From positions 895,853 through 959,852 of the forward strand of contig JANAVB010006999.1 of the NCBI GenBank assembly GCA_029216955.1: DNA of 64,000 nt. Direction: 5' to 3'. The DNA comes from Iris pallida (Eukaryota; Streptophyta; Magnoliopsida; Asparagales; Iridaceae). Position 1 is the stretch's first letter. Every line of letters begins with the position of its first letter. This document shows, piece by piece, positions 24,714-32,600 of this stretch. The position numbers and the translations under genes are program-made. The notes beneath the pieces were generated by a model, which had not been told where the DNA came from, made no database searches, and worked only from the letters and a program-made list of their open reading frames with translations.

Positions 24714-25011
24714 CAGTGTCGTGTTGTGTCGGACACGGCACGGACAAATATTTGTGTTTTTTTTTTTTGGGGGGGGGGGACCTGCTGGACTTGGTGGAGG
24801 GAGGGGACTTGGCGGTGAGCACACGGGGGCGCTTCTTGTGGCGCGACTCGCGGACGGGGGTGTCGTCGACGACGAGGCTGGCGAGGAGGAGGGCCTCCTC
24901 GTCCCAGCCGGCCATGGCGGCGGCGGAGCGGAAGGTGGGGCTGAGGATGCCGCCGCCCTTGGCCGCCGAGGGAGGGGACCTCTTGCTGCTGGTCTCTTGA
25001 GCAGCAGCCAT
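8819..25011 (-). CDS. RING (C3HC4) E3 ubiquitin ligase, six-exon gene
   Basis: The coding sequence joins 25011-24782, 24678-24590, 23394-23231, 23143-23094, 9410-9336 and 9242-8819 (1032 bases, 343 residues plus stop). All junction phases agree. The N-terminus contains MAGWDEEALLLASLVVDD and RESRHKKR. An acidic/lysine-rich middle follows, then CMDRLREELSC. The RING zinc ligands are C160, C163, C175, H177, C180, C183, C195 and C198, spread over exons 3, 4 and 5. After it come NGRSCTVNTVLWNTVQLLFP, an alanine run, WPSQFEDAALALRLQREEF, a Glu run and a basic C-terminus. RING proteins of this type are expected to transfer ubiquitin from an E2; the target is unknown. I recognise the architecture as a conserved plant RING family but cannot name the gene. 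Intron 4 is 13,683 bases and full of repeats; intron 5 is GC-AG. Confidence 0.86.
9336..9410 (-). CDS. RING gene exon 5
   Basis: A pyrimidine tract and CTGCAG precede it. It encodes FCMKCLKCAAAKCGKRCPKC (ligands 5-8) and RQLI. The donor is GC (CAG then GCAAGC), a recognised minor class of U2 donor. Intron 5 is 93 bases (9243-9335). Confidence 0.87.
9530..9960 (+). repeat. tandem array, 55-60-base unit, in RING intron 4
   Basis: About seven imperfect units carry CTTATACAATCTGTATTG and GTAACTGTGGAGTTACAA. The second motif is nearly self-complementary. The array starts about 120 bases inside the 3' end of intron 4. Confidence 0.85.
10151..10230 (+). rRNA. 18S rRNA-like fragment (decayed)
   Basis: GCGTATATTTAA, TTAAAAAGCTCGTAGT, GACCTTGGGATG and GGTCGGTCCGCCTTA appear in the order and spacing of the central 18S rRNA region. 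Several bases are changed, and no flanking rRNA is recognisable. It is a relic inside the RING intron, not a working gene. Confidence 0.7.
10438..11016. mobile_element. TIR element (MITE), TGCTTGGATTGAG ends
   Basis: The left end reads TGCTTGGATTGAGCGGG and the right end, on the opposite strand, ATGCTTGATTTGAGGGTGGG. An inner block of about 75 bases (AACATGTTGAAAACAAGAAA to GGTATTTATGACTTTTT) is duplicated head to tail at 10720-10885. No coding region. Confidence 0.65.
11335..11545 (+). pseudogene. retroelement gag-like fragment (LINE/DUF4283-type)
   Basis: One frame gives ADHYLTVRKW, and after a frame change another gives VITKVAAWVRIPGL. Both are hallmarks of the DUF4283 region of plant LINE ORF1 proteins. 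Only about 60 codons remain, and frames change. It is a relic within RING intron 4. Confidence 0.55.
11686..12156. mobile_element. hAT-like MITE, GTGTTTGGTAGG family, copy 2
   Basis: The ends are TAAGAGTGTGTTTGGTGG and, on the other strand, TTAGGCTCTATTTGGTAGG. The interior matches the reverse complement of the copy at 7380-7872. It is non-coding. Confidence 0.75.
12500..13075 (+). repeat. degenerate GGTATCTTAGGATACC repeat cluster
   Basis: Many short near-palindromic variants of GGTATCTTAGGATACC and GGTTTACCTTAGTATAGGG recur without fixed spacing. The best is at 12701-12720. Position 12160-12500 before it is unremarkable spacer. The cluster leads directly into the TTGAC-rich zone and the 1300-base tandem units. 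Confidence 0.6.
13080..13320 (+). repeat. TTGAC/GTCAA-rich repeat zone
   Basis: The core TTGACCAGTTGACCAAAAGTCAAC occurs twice (about 13159 and 13228), and at least a dozen TTGAC or GTCAA pentamers fall within 240 bases. TTGAC is the W-box core bound by plant WRKY factors, but here the motif is part of a repeat and is copied again in each tandem unit. Confidence 0.7.
13191..17090 (+). repeat. exact 1300-base tandem triplication
   Basis: Three units lie at 13191-14490, 14491-15790 and 15791-17090, with identical length and only a handful of base differences (for example at about 13733 against 15066, and G at about 16140). Each unit contains an inner direct repeat of about 112 bases (ATATCCTGACAGGATAAC to ACCACTTGGATTCA). 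Units join at TCA, shared by both breakpoints. After unit 3 the sequence continues GTGGAGCC as at the first inner repeat. The short ORFs recurring every 1300 bases are copies of repeat sequence, not genes. Confidence 0.95.
17091..17545 (+). other. continuation of the tandem unit and possible LTR-type end
   Basis: 17091-17260 continues the inner repeat of the 1300-base unit beyond the tandem junction. 17410-17545 ends with GGATGCGGGTCGTGACA, a terminus style common in plant Ty3/gypsy LTRs. 12160-17545 could therefore be a swollen LTR or LTR-derived element. A matching start and 5-base target duplication were not found. Confidence 0.35.
17336..17400. repeat. (TA)n microsatellite
   Basis: About 32 TA dinucleotides in a row. 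Confidence 0.98.
17660..19340 (+). repeat. tandem and dispersed repeats in the left foldback arm
   Basis: Units of about 90-320 bases share GATGATGGGTAGGCTTGTTG, GGGCTTCTATCGAGGAAAGC and AGGGGCCCGTCTCCTCCTAA. At least seven copies of the GGGCTTCTATCGAGG motif are present. The trailing block GTAACGTGGCTCATTTGATG also recurs near 18937, 18971 and 19312. The right arm has a single copy of the main unit. Confidence 0.85.
20071..20080 (+). promoter_or_regulatory. TATA box in left foldback arm
   Basis: CTATAAATAG lies about 170 bases upstream of a short ORF at 20241. An equivalent TATA is in the right arm facing the opposite way. Function is inferred only from sequence. Confidence 0.5.
20241..20387 (+). 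CDS. short unknown ORF in left foldback arm (48 residues)
   Basis: The ORF runs from an ATG (MLNKFWRYLRSVNP) to a stop at 20385. It ends with a helical, heptad-like RQRIRELEEALILEA. The open frame extends upstream to a TGA at 20187, where the sister arm has a Lys codon. The upstream in-frame part and this part are both similar to the minus-strand ORF at 20661-20921. Conservation between the diverged arms at protein level hints at past coding. I do not recognise the protein. Confidence 0.35.
   Translation: MLNKFWRYLRSVNPVAIEALIMEASRQRIRELEEALILEAICLGAREN
20661..20921 (-). CDS. short unknown ORF in right foldback arm (86 residues)
   Basis: It starts MLYKQKKSFLLVYIKN and shares with the left arm the block LAKINVEIQSVKNAFRN and NNFWRHFRSVN. 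After that it diverges, probably by a frameshift, into a Lys/Arg-rich tail. A TATA motif (TCTATAAATAGAGG on the minus strand, 20937-20950) lies just upstream. No known domain is recognised. Confidence 0.35.
   Translation of the reverse strand: MLYKQKKSFLLVYIKNLLSFQPKFSPFLQRLAKINVEIQSVKNAFRNTTIMLNNFWRHFRSVNRLILKSEWKINLSKNPRTRKKTP
20937..20950 (-). promoter_or_regulatory. TATA box in right foldback arm
   Basis: On the minus strand this reads TCTATAAATAGAGG, the counterpart of 20071-20080. It would drive transcription towards the centre of the foldback. Confidence 0.5.
22187..22667. mobile_element. hAT-type MITE with perfect 8-base target duplication
   Basis: The ends are CTATGTTACCCGGACTC and, on the opposite strand, CTATGTTACCTGGACTC. 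TGAAAAAT flanks both sides (22179-22186 and 22668-22675). The interior has GTACCCGTACCC-type repeats and three copies of GTAGATAGTTTATTTTAAT. It is non-coding. A relative lies at 34533-35349. Confidence 0.85.
22680..23090. other. 5' end of RING intron 4, no gene recognised
   Basis: The region between the hAT MITE and exon 4 is AT-rich. TCATCTATAAAAGCTT is directly repeated at about 22816 and 22833, which would be a TATA-like motif on the plus strand, but no ORF follows. Confidence 0.4.
23094..23143 (-). CDS. RING gene exon 4, 50-base microexon
   Basis: The acceptor is CACCTGACAG and the donor is GTACGA. It encodes ICLEVCFEPSTTPCGH plus two bases of Ser, giving RING ligands 2-4. The phase fits exon 5 only, which begins about 13.7 kb away with FCMKC. 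Confidence 0.87.
23231..23394 (-). CDS. RING gene exon 3 (first zinc ligand)
   Basis: The acceptor is GGTTTTCAG. The exon encodes DPDVLKKKEAEDVADD, a charged low-complexity stretch, and CMDRLREELSCA. Its last Cys (residue 160) is the first RING ligand. The donor is GTGGGT, phase 0. Intron 3 (23144-23230) is 87 bases. Confidence 0.87.
23540..24585 (+). repeat. four tandem units of about 255 bases filling RING intron 2
   Basis: Each unit contains CCAAATTAATCATATGAAA, TTTTGTTGGTAGCTAGCA, AATAGGATACATTAGTG, a GT-rich CGTGTCGTATC stretch and AAAATGGACCATATCAA. Unit 1 starts near 23550 and unit 4 near 24310. Together they make up most of the 1195-base intron 2. Confidence 0.88.
24590..24678 (-). 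CDS. RING gene exon 2
   Basis: An acceptor made of a run of about 31 T followed by CAG precedes the exon. The exon encodes RRRLKRQDPDSIPAVVLCLD followed by an acidic DGDEEEAEK, and ends at a GT donor (GTTGGT) in phase 1. Confidence 0.83.
24681..24711. repeat. poly(A)/poly(T) tract at the intron 1 acceptor
   Basis: About 30 A in a row (T on the coding strand) form the entire pyrimidine tract of the exon 2 acceptor. Confidence 0.95.
24782..25011 (-). CDS. RING gene exon 1
   Basis: The start codon is at 25011-25009 (MAAAQETSSKRSPP), and the exon contains MAGWDEEALLLASLVVDDTP. It ends AGCAG before a GT donor at 24781-24780 (phase 2). GC content is high compared with the flanks. Intron 1 (24679-24781) is only 103 bases and is mostly a C/G tract and a long T tract on the minus strand. 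Confidence 0.85.
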
Positions 25012-25150
25012 TCTGTGGCGGTTGAGGAGTTTAGTGAGGAAGAAGAAGGAGGAAAAGGGACCTCTCTCTCTCTCTCTCTCTCTCCCCCCTCTCTAACGGC
25101 TACATTTTAGCAGGAGAGAGGGATAGCAACGGTCGGATTTTTTTGAATTT
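25012..25150 (-). promoter_or_regulatory. RING gene 5' UTR/leader with (GA)n
   Basis: Immediately upstream of the start codon on the minus strand lies a purine-rich leader with a (GA)11-type microsatellite (25065-25084). Such GA tracts are common in plant 5' UTRs. No clear TATA box was found close by. Confidence 0.5.
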
Positions 25151-25264
25151 GAATAAGATGCTTGTGTGCTGGTTTGTTTTGCATGCGAGTCCCTCAGAAG
25201 TTATATTAATTGTATGCAAATTCTACCTGCACTCCACATGTTACTCAAGAGCGTACCTTACTTC

Positions 25265-25557
25265 ATGACAGTTCAACTATGTGTAATTTTTACTTAGGAC
25301 AGTTCCAATTTTACTTTGGGCTGTCCAACCTCCCTTATAATTGCCAACAAAGTTGACAGTGCTACTTTATGTTAGGATTGCCAACTTTGTTGACAGTCCA
25401 AATCCAAACTACCCAAAGTTGGCAGTCCAAATCCAAATATGTGGGTTGTCCTCAAGTAAAAAATTTGGAGTCACAAACTTGTAAATATTTTTTTTAAAAA
25501 AAATGAGACTGCGCTCAAGTAAAACTTGAGGTGCCAATAGAATTTGCCTAATTTTAT
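25265..25557. mobile_element. MITE, GGCAGTCCTAA family, upstream of the RING gene
   Basis: The right end on the minus strand reads GGCACCTCAAGTTTTACTTGA. The left end is a weaker match (TTTTTACTTAGGACAG). Inner motifs GCCAACTTTGTTGACAGTCC and TTATGTTAGGATTGCCAA are shared with the copy at 46785-47175. It lies about 250 bases upstream of the RING start codon, in the likely promoter. Confidence 0.65.
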
Positions 25558-25559
25558 GG

Positions 25560-26690
25560 GCTAATAGCGTTTAAACCCTGGATTTTATACCAGCTTAGAG
25601 TTTAAGTTCAGACCCGTCCTATTGAAAAGTTTGGACACTTGATTTTTTTTTTCTAGCTTCTTCTTTTTTCTTGTATTGTATCTTCCTTTCCAATGTAGGT
25701 TAGTTGTTGTCCTTGTAATCATGGTCAGGGTATAATAATAATAAAAAATTGGGTTTAAACTTTTCAATTGGACATGTCATAACTTAAAACTCTAAGTTGT
25801 TATAAAATTCAGAATCTAAATGCTAATTATCCCTAATTTTACTATACAAGTCCTCCAGATCTTGTTATTCGGTTATAAGTCACCGACGTCGCTAAAGATA
25901 GTTGATGGTGGTAGATTTAAAGTGATTGGAAAATAGAGACATAGAGTAGGGTAGGGAAGGAAGAGGAAGAGGAAGAGGAAGAGAAAGATGGGAGAGAAGA
26001 TTGGAAGGATAAAACAGTTATTTTACATTATTATTATAAATTTATTGTTAATTTTTGGTCGACCGAACATGAGGGTATAAAAATAAGTATATTTAAGGGA
26101 CCTATAATGCAAAACCCCAACTATTATTATTTTTCCAAAATATGTATTTTTATCCACTAAACTCTTTGAAACCATTTATAAATGGTAAGAGTTGGAGGCA
26201 CCGGACCCAAAAGGCATGCAAAGCAGCGTCTACAAACTCACGATCGTTACACCAGACATCTCAAAAAAAAAAAAAAAAAAAAAAACGAATTTTTGTATAT
26301 TTTCCAGATTTCTACTGGCCTTGGAGCCTTAAAGTTAGTTTCCAGATTATCGTTAAAATTTATACTATCCTTTCCAAGTTCCAAGTTATTTTCAGAATTT
26401 TCAAAGTGAAGGAACCATCCTTTGCAAGTTCAAAGTTATTTTCCTGACTTCAAAGTTAATAGAAGAAATCTCTACTGCAATTGCCACATCTATATTTAGG
26501 GTCAGGAAGACAGGAATACATGCCTACTTTCTCCACTTCCAGCAGTAACAATCCACATAAAATGAGTCCAGTGCTTGTAGCCCATGTGAAAAGCAGCACG
26601 GACACCAGACAAGGCCCCGGCAGGATTCGAGTCTCCCAAGTGTAATGACGGTAATCTATACCATCTTCTAAATTGCATCCTATATTGTCA
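25560..26690. other. intergenic AT-rich spacer
   Basis: No gene is recognised between the RING and PP2A genes here. It holds a GAAGAG repeat at 25960-25985 and an A tract at 26263-26284. Confidence 0.6.
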
Positions 26691-27124
26691 ATATATCCAT
26701 TTGGTTCGCAGAATTAGGATCTTCGAAAAATGGTTCTCAAATGAAAGAAAATTTTGACCCATTTGTTTTGCAGAATCAGGATCTACGAAAAATCTACGAA
26801 AAATGGTTCTCAAATGAAAGAAAATTTAGACCCATTTGGTTTGCATAATCAGGATCTACGAAAAATGGTTCTCAAATGAAAGAAAATTGGAGAAAAAAAA
26901 TAGTTCCCCTACCCACTCCCATGATTCATTTTTCCTCCCAATTTCCTGCATTTATTACAAAAATTTAAAACTAAAATATCCTTCTCAAAGATATATTCTT
27001 CCCGAGCTTTCCAAACACCGGAAAGAAAAATTGAAAAGAAATGTAATTTTTCAAAGAAAATGAAAGAGCAAAAAATTAATTTCGTTTCCTTTCCTTTCCG
27101 CGAACCAAACAAAACGAGCACTTA
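26690..27124. mobile_element. MITE with internal triplicated block
   Basis: The ends show TTTGGTTCGCAGAATTAGG and, on the opposite strand, TTTGGTTCGCGGAAAGG. The block GACCCATTTGGTTTGCAGAA...TCAAATGAAAGAAAATT (about 65-75 bases) occurs three times in tandem at 26695-26890. Similar ends are found at 46008-46370. Confidence 0.6.
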
Positions 27125-27644
27125 GATAATAACAATGAAATATAGGATAATAAGCCAGCATTATGCACAGAACACCATAACCAAAAAATAAAATTGCAGA
27201 GGCACTTGTTCAGCTTAATCAAGAGCCAACACCAAAGACCAATCCCAGATTTCAAACCCAGCCATAGTCTACATTCACTTGAATAATAATGTGAAAAAAG
27301 AACGAAAAATAACTCGATATTTTTCGAGTTTTAATTTAAGTTTACTGAATATCCATACAACCAAAAGGGGGGGTAAGCAAGAATGCTGAAGCCAAGATGA
27401 TCGAAAACACGACAGAATAGACTATTCTAACTGTAGAACACTAACTATTAAGACTCCCAACAGTTCCTCCTGCCAATGTCATGGTTCATATCCCCCCCTA
27501 TTTACAGTAAACCTGTACAAAAACCAATGCAGAGCCGACACATCGATGACCCTCTTATAATTTTTCCGTATCGAGACCGTCAGACCCATCGGACAATAAA
27601 ACATTAAACCGGCAAAACACGGGCGCAGGCGTTGATTGCTTCGG

Positions 27645-28007
27645 TCAAGAAGATTTCTTGTGGGAAATAATGCGGGGGGCGATGAGCACGGCTGCATTGC
27701 TCGAAGAAACTTTCGAAGCTGCAACCTCCTCGAGGCGGCTCCACGTGGCCTCGCGCCGCGACCTGACCTCCGCGTCCTTGGCTTCGTCCTCCTGGAACTT
27801 CCTCAGGCACTCGTCGAACAGCTCGGGGTCGTGGTCCGAGAAGAGCTTGCGGACGTTGAGGGTCAGGCTCTGGACCGCCTGGTTCCAGTGACTTCTTGTG
27901 TTCCTCTCTAGCGCAGGGAGGATTATTGGCAGTATCACCTTCCTGTTTTGTTTGATCAGGTTCTCAATATGATCATTGTTCCACAAGAAAAGAGCTCTCT
28001 CTGCCAC
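27645..28007 (-). CDS. PP2A B' exon 2 (C-terminus)
   Basis: This exon encodes [20 protein letters not shown], then [20 protein letters not shown] and [11 protein letters not shown], and ends in a basic tail at the stop 27645-27647. The acceptor is CATCCTTTGCAG. The 3' UTR should lie in 27130-27644. Confidence 0.95.
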   Translation of the reverse strand: MAERALFLWNNDHIENLIKQNRKVILPIILPALERNTRSHWNQAVQSLTLNVRKLFSDHDPELFDECLRKFQEDEAKDAEVRSRREATWSRLEEVAASKVSSSNAAVLIAPRIISHKKSS

Positions 28008-29578
28008 CTGCAAAGGATGGAAGCAAAATTATTAGGAATTTCAATCAAAATCCATCCACCCCTCATATAAGGGTTAATAACCACCATTCGAAGTAAGATT
28101 GGAAACTGAAATGCCAAATCTACACCATTGAAAGTAATTTACATGTCTTGTAGTAATACACAAATGAAAATCATGTGGACCGAACATTTCTAAGTCGTCA
28201 AGCAATCCCTTTATTTCTATTACTAAAAGATCACCCATTTTACCAGTACTTGATGTACGAGTTAAAATGATTCTTTTCATTCATGGGATTGTCATTGCTT
28301 TCATTCTTTAGCTATCCAGTTAAAGCGGCAACTAACCATTAGGCGCTGTATAACCGATTGAATTTTCACAAAAAATGGGCCAAAAAATCGGCCCTTAAAA
28401 AGCGTAGAGTTTTGCAGGTTTTTACAAAAATCGGATCACAAAAATGGAGTGCATTCGACAACGCGGATTTTACTTGTATTAATTTATATCTTGTATTCTA
28501 GCTATTTCCTTTTAATAAGTAGTTTATTAATGTAAAATTTGTGTAATATTATATTATTTATGATTTCAGTTGCACTCTAAAAAGAGAAATTGTCTTTTGC
28601 AATTGAATGATCTTGTTTTAATTCAATACGACAAAAAGCTGAAGAAGCGGTCCACAAAAGAGGAACAAGTCTTACAATCCTATTCTCGAGGGGAGTTGAT
28701 GAAAATAATGATTGGGTGATTCCTACTGAGGAGGAGCTCCAAGAATTTATTTATATCGTGATATTATTATACGTAGAATTGGTACTAGTATTAAAATTAA
28801 CATGATCTTTTTTACCTTTTTTTGACTACTAGTTTCGACTAGTGCCGCCTAGTCAAAAAGTGGTAACGCCCGCTTTGCTACCACTTTCTTTAGCTTAATG
28901 TATCATAGAGGAAAGCAATTTCCTATAGCAAAAAGTATCATCTTCCGTCTTCCTCTAGACTCTTTAATATCCTTACAGTGTAGAAGAACTTGGAGAGTGC
29001 TCCTTGGTAGTATGAGCTTAAAGTGCAAATCCAACAGGTAGGTCTACCAACCTGCGAACTAGCTGCCTAGGTTTTATGGCATGACCCTCTCATGCTCGTA
29101 GTTATCTTGGCTAAGAATTTGACACGAAGATAGAGGGTTGACATCAAGTCGACAAGTGGTCATAAAAATCTTGTCCAATCTTTTCTGGAGCTCTCTTATG
29201 CTCGATAGACCATCATATTTTGATGGGAGAAGGCTTATGTCATGTTTCTTATGAGGTTTTAGGCATGAGATATTTTGGAGTACAGATGTGGCTAACCTAC
29301 TTCTGGAGAGAATTTTTTTTTTTTTTTTTTTTTTGAAAATGAAACCAACATAGTGACATACCTTCCTGATAAGAGTTTTTTCTTATTTATAATTAGTCAG
29401 GAGATTCAGGAGTACAACTAGATAAAAGCAACTAAAAGTAGAAAGACTCAACTACAAGTAAAAAAAACTAGAAACAAACACATAATTCCATTCAGAGAGA
29501 ACCCGACAAACCGACCTGAATTCCAATGATGTCTAACCTGGATGCCGGAGCTCTCCATGACACATGGCATAGGACCAA

Positions 29579-29620
<42 letters not shown>

Positions 29621-32600
29621 CAGATTAAATCATCCTTTTCTCTGATGACATGGTCAAGTCCTCTTTAAATAAGTCCTCTACCATAATTCATGTTGAAGGG
29701 ACATGAATAGGACACGAGACTATTCAGAGACCACGTCTTTTTTATTAGTTGACATGATTCATATCCTCTCAAGTTTTAACATATCAATTACATCTACCGT
29801 TCCTTTTTTTGTTGGTTGACACTAGGGGAGAACTGAGAAGGAGGTTGTGTTTGTATTAATTACTAAAATACATTTTATAGGAAAAGAACAAAGGTAGTTT
29901 GAACTTTTATGCATTCATCAAAGTTGCACAAAAAGGCAACCTGTGCATGTACCCATTTAGTATTAGATTATCAGACTGGTGAGATGATTTCTGTCAGTTG
30001 TAGATTCACCGGAAAAATTTGCTTAACTATAGAAGAGTTACTTGTTCTCATATACCAAAGCACTTAAGCTCTGATTGCCCAATTTGTAGCCCTTTTTCTT
30101 TGTTTTTTTTTCCTTTCGGGACTAGTTGTTTTATTTATTTCTTTTCCTTCTCTTTAGGTAAATTCTGTGAGACTTTTTTTTTCTCTTATTGAGGAGTTTA
30201 ATTTAAAATAGGTCCTATGTGTGCAATGATGAACAAGCAATTATGGTATCTCTAATCTCAACCATACTCTTACAATGTCATTTATGGATCCAATACACGA
30301 GCAATGAAGATAGGTCCAATTTCCGTAAGATATATTACCATGCTTACTTGGGAATCCATCGTCGTTCTATTGACCTCATCTTTTTATTGGGGCTTAAGCA
30401 TTCACGAATCATGATAAAGACAAATTTCTTCCAACCTATAGTTCAAATCTTTTTTGTTATTCCAAGTATGAAGATGCATGGAGCATCTGATCTATAGTTT
30501 AGCAGAACCAAAACTCTTGGACACAAACTAGGAGCAAAATGCATGGAGCATCTGATCTATATGTTTAAGTCAGGTACAGCTACCCAAAGTTTTTGCCTTT
30601 TTGGCTGCTAATGATTTCAATAACTAGTTCTGTCCATGATAAAGAAAGAACAAAAACTTGGACACAAATTAGGATGAAAACAAACAGGACTGTGAAACCT
30701 TGCAATTATAATGACATGGTGATGACTGATGAGCTTGCCTATAGTTCAGGGAATAAACCAAGTAACCATTATTAATGGTATTGTTTAATGAAATTCAATG
30801 GACCCATGTCAGAGATAGCATGTCCACGTAAAATAGTGGTGCAGTCGTTACACAATTCATGCAGATTGCTACCTTAGGACGGCTATAGTTATTGTCGCAG
30901 TAGGGGCTTCCATTTAAAGCTTATCACATTTCTCCTTCCGACCTTCCAGCACCGCACAATAGTGTGACCTGTCGAGTATCCTAGAGAATGTATCTAAAAA
31001 TTGGATGGAATTGCCTCGTGCTCCTAGTATATTAGTACAAAGTTCTCTGGATTCCTTGATGTGCATCTACTATACATATAAGAAGTCAAAGGGAATGGTG
31101 GCAATGTTACTTTTCGTGGATACAGACAAAGGTGCACAAACAAGGACTACCTAACATGATAACTCTCCAAAACTAGACATGAGGAGTCGGCTATATATGT
31201 GTATCTTTTGTAAATATACATATATTTGACATGGATTTTTTTATGTAATTGGTTGTGTTTGGATATTAAAGAACTTAACAAAATATGAAAAGTATATGGA
31301 AATAATATATATTTGCTAAAGGATACAATACCCTTCATTTATGAATATCATATAAAACCCACGTGTCTGCACATGGATAGACGTGTCATGACTCATGTTG
31401 AACTCTTAGAGACATCATGAGTTTGAATTTTAGAAGGGAGAAGTATTGTACATATCATATAGATTGTTGTGACGGTGATTTTGTATTCAGGTATCTGAGT
31501 TGTGAGAAGCCTTCAAAAGGTCAGATTTAGAAACACCAGGATACCCAAACTAAAATCTAGTGGATAACATTCTCTGGTTTGATAGGTAGGTGAGACTGAC
31601 ACCATCCAACTTCTCTAGATATCCTTAACACAAGAAATCTTGATGGAAAATCCTTTCCCCAATTCCTTCTTCACTAACAGAGAAGTAGATGATATCCCCC
31701 AGACAACCAACAACCATAAATCGTGATTCTATTTCCAACACTAAACCTCACTAGTTCCCTTCCCTTTACACTTCTAGGAGCCAAAGGGATCCAAGAGCAC
31801 CAGTCACCAGTTTCTTACCAATGTGTCTTCTACTGGTGGCCATCGAGTTTAGGCTGATAACAACACATAACCTCGGTTCATCTTTAATAGGATTTTCACC
31901 CAAGCTATCTGCCCATCTATACTCCATATTAGGATAAAATGTTCAATTAGTTTGACACACTTAAGATAAATTTGGGTACATCCCTCCAAGTTTTGGTAAA
32001 TTTGTTGTTCCATTCTTTTTTGGGAGGGGGGGAGAGGGGGTGTCTGTTGAAAAGTCTATTCCTTCTAGGTCTCTGAGTCGAAGGAAGACAAAAAAAAGAG
32101 TTTTTATCCCAGATTTTTGAATCATTTTCTTTCATTCAACTCAGTTAAGGGCATTATCCTTTAAAATAACACTTAAAGAAACGATATTCTTCTTGCTTGC
32201 CTCAATCCATGTTTGTTTAGGCATACCCAACTCCTGGGCTCCTTCAAATACCATCTTATCTCTCCTCCTAGCCAATGCATCTATTGGTCTAAGTTGCACA
32301 TCCAAACCACCTAAGATGATCATCTTGTCCTTTTATGCCACCTCCAACTTCTTATAATTCATTTCTCATCATATCTTATGATGTATTGTCACCCATTAAT
32401 GAGCATTCTCTTTTCAGCTATGATCATTTTCTAAACATGTTTTTAATTGCCTAAGACTCTCATCTTATGTTGTCTTATAGAATTTTCCTTCAACTTCATA
32501 GATATCCTGCAATCAGAAAGTACCCCATAAGCACTCCTTTATTTCATTTTTGTTTTTATTTGATGAACATTCCTTCTCAATCTCTCCATCAAGAGGCCAG

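Noticed and set aside
24619..24781. Reading through RING exon 1 into a poly-Phe ORF
   Set aside because: The stretch is intron 1 (T tract). Splicing gives the conserved QDPDSIP block in phase.
30219..30497. 92-residue plus-strand ORF in the PP2A intron
   Set aside because: No domain, no splice context, and chance length in AT-rich DNA.
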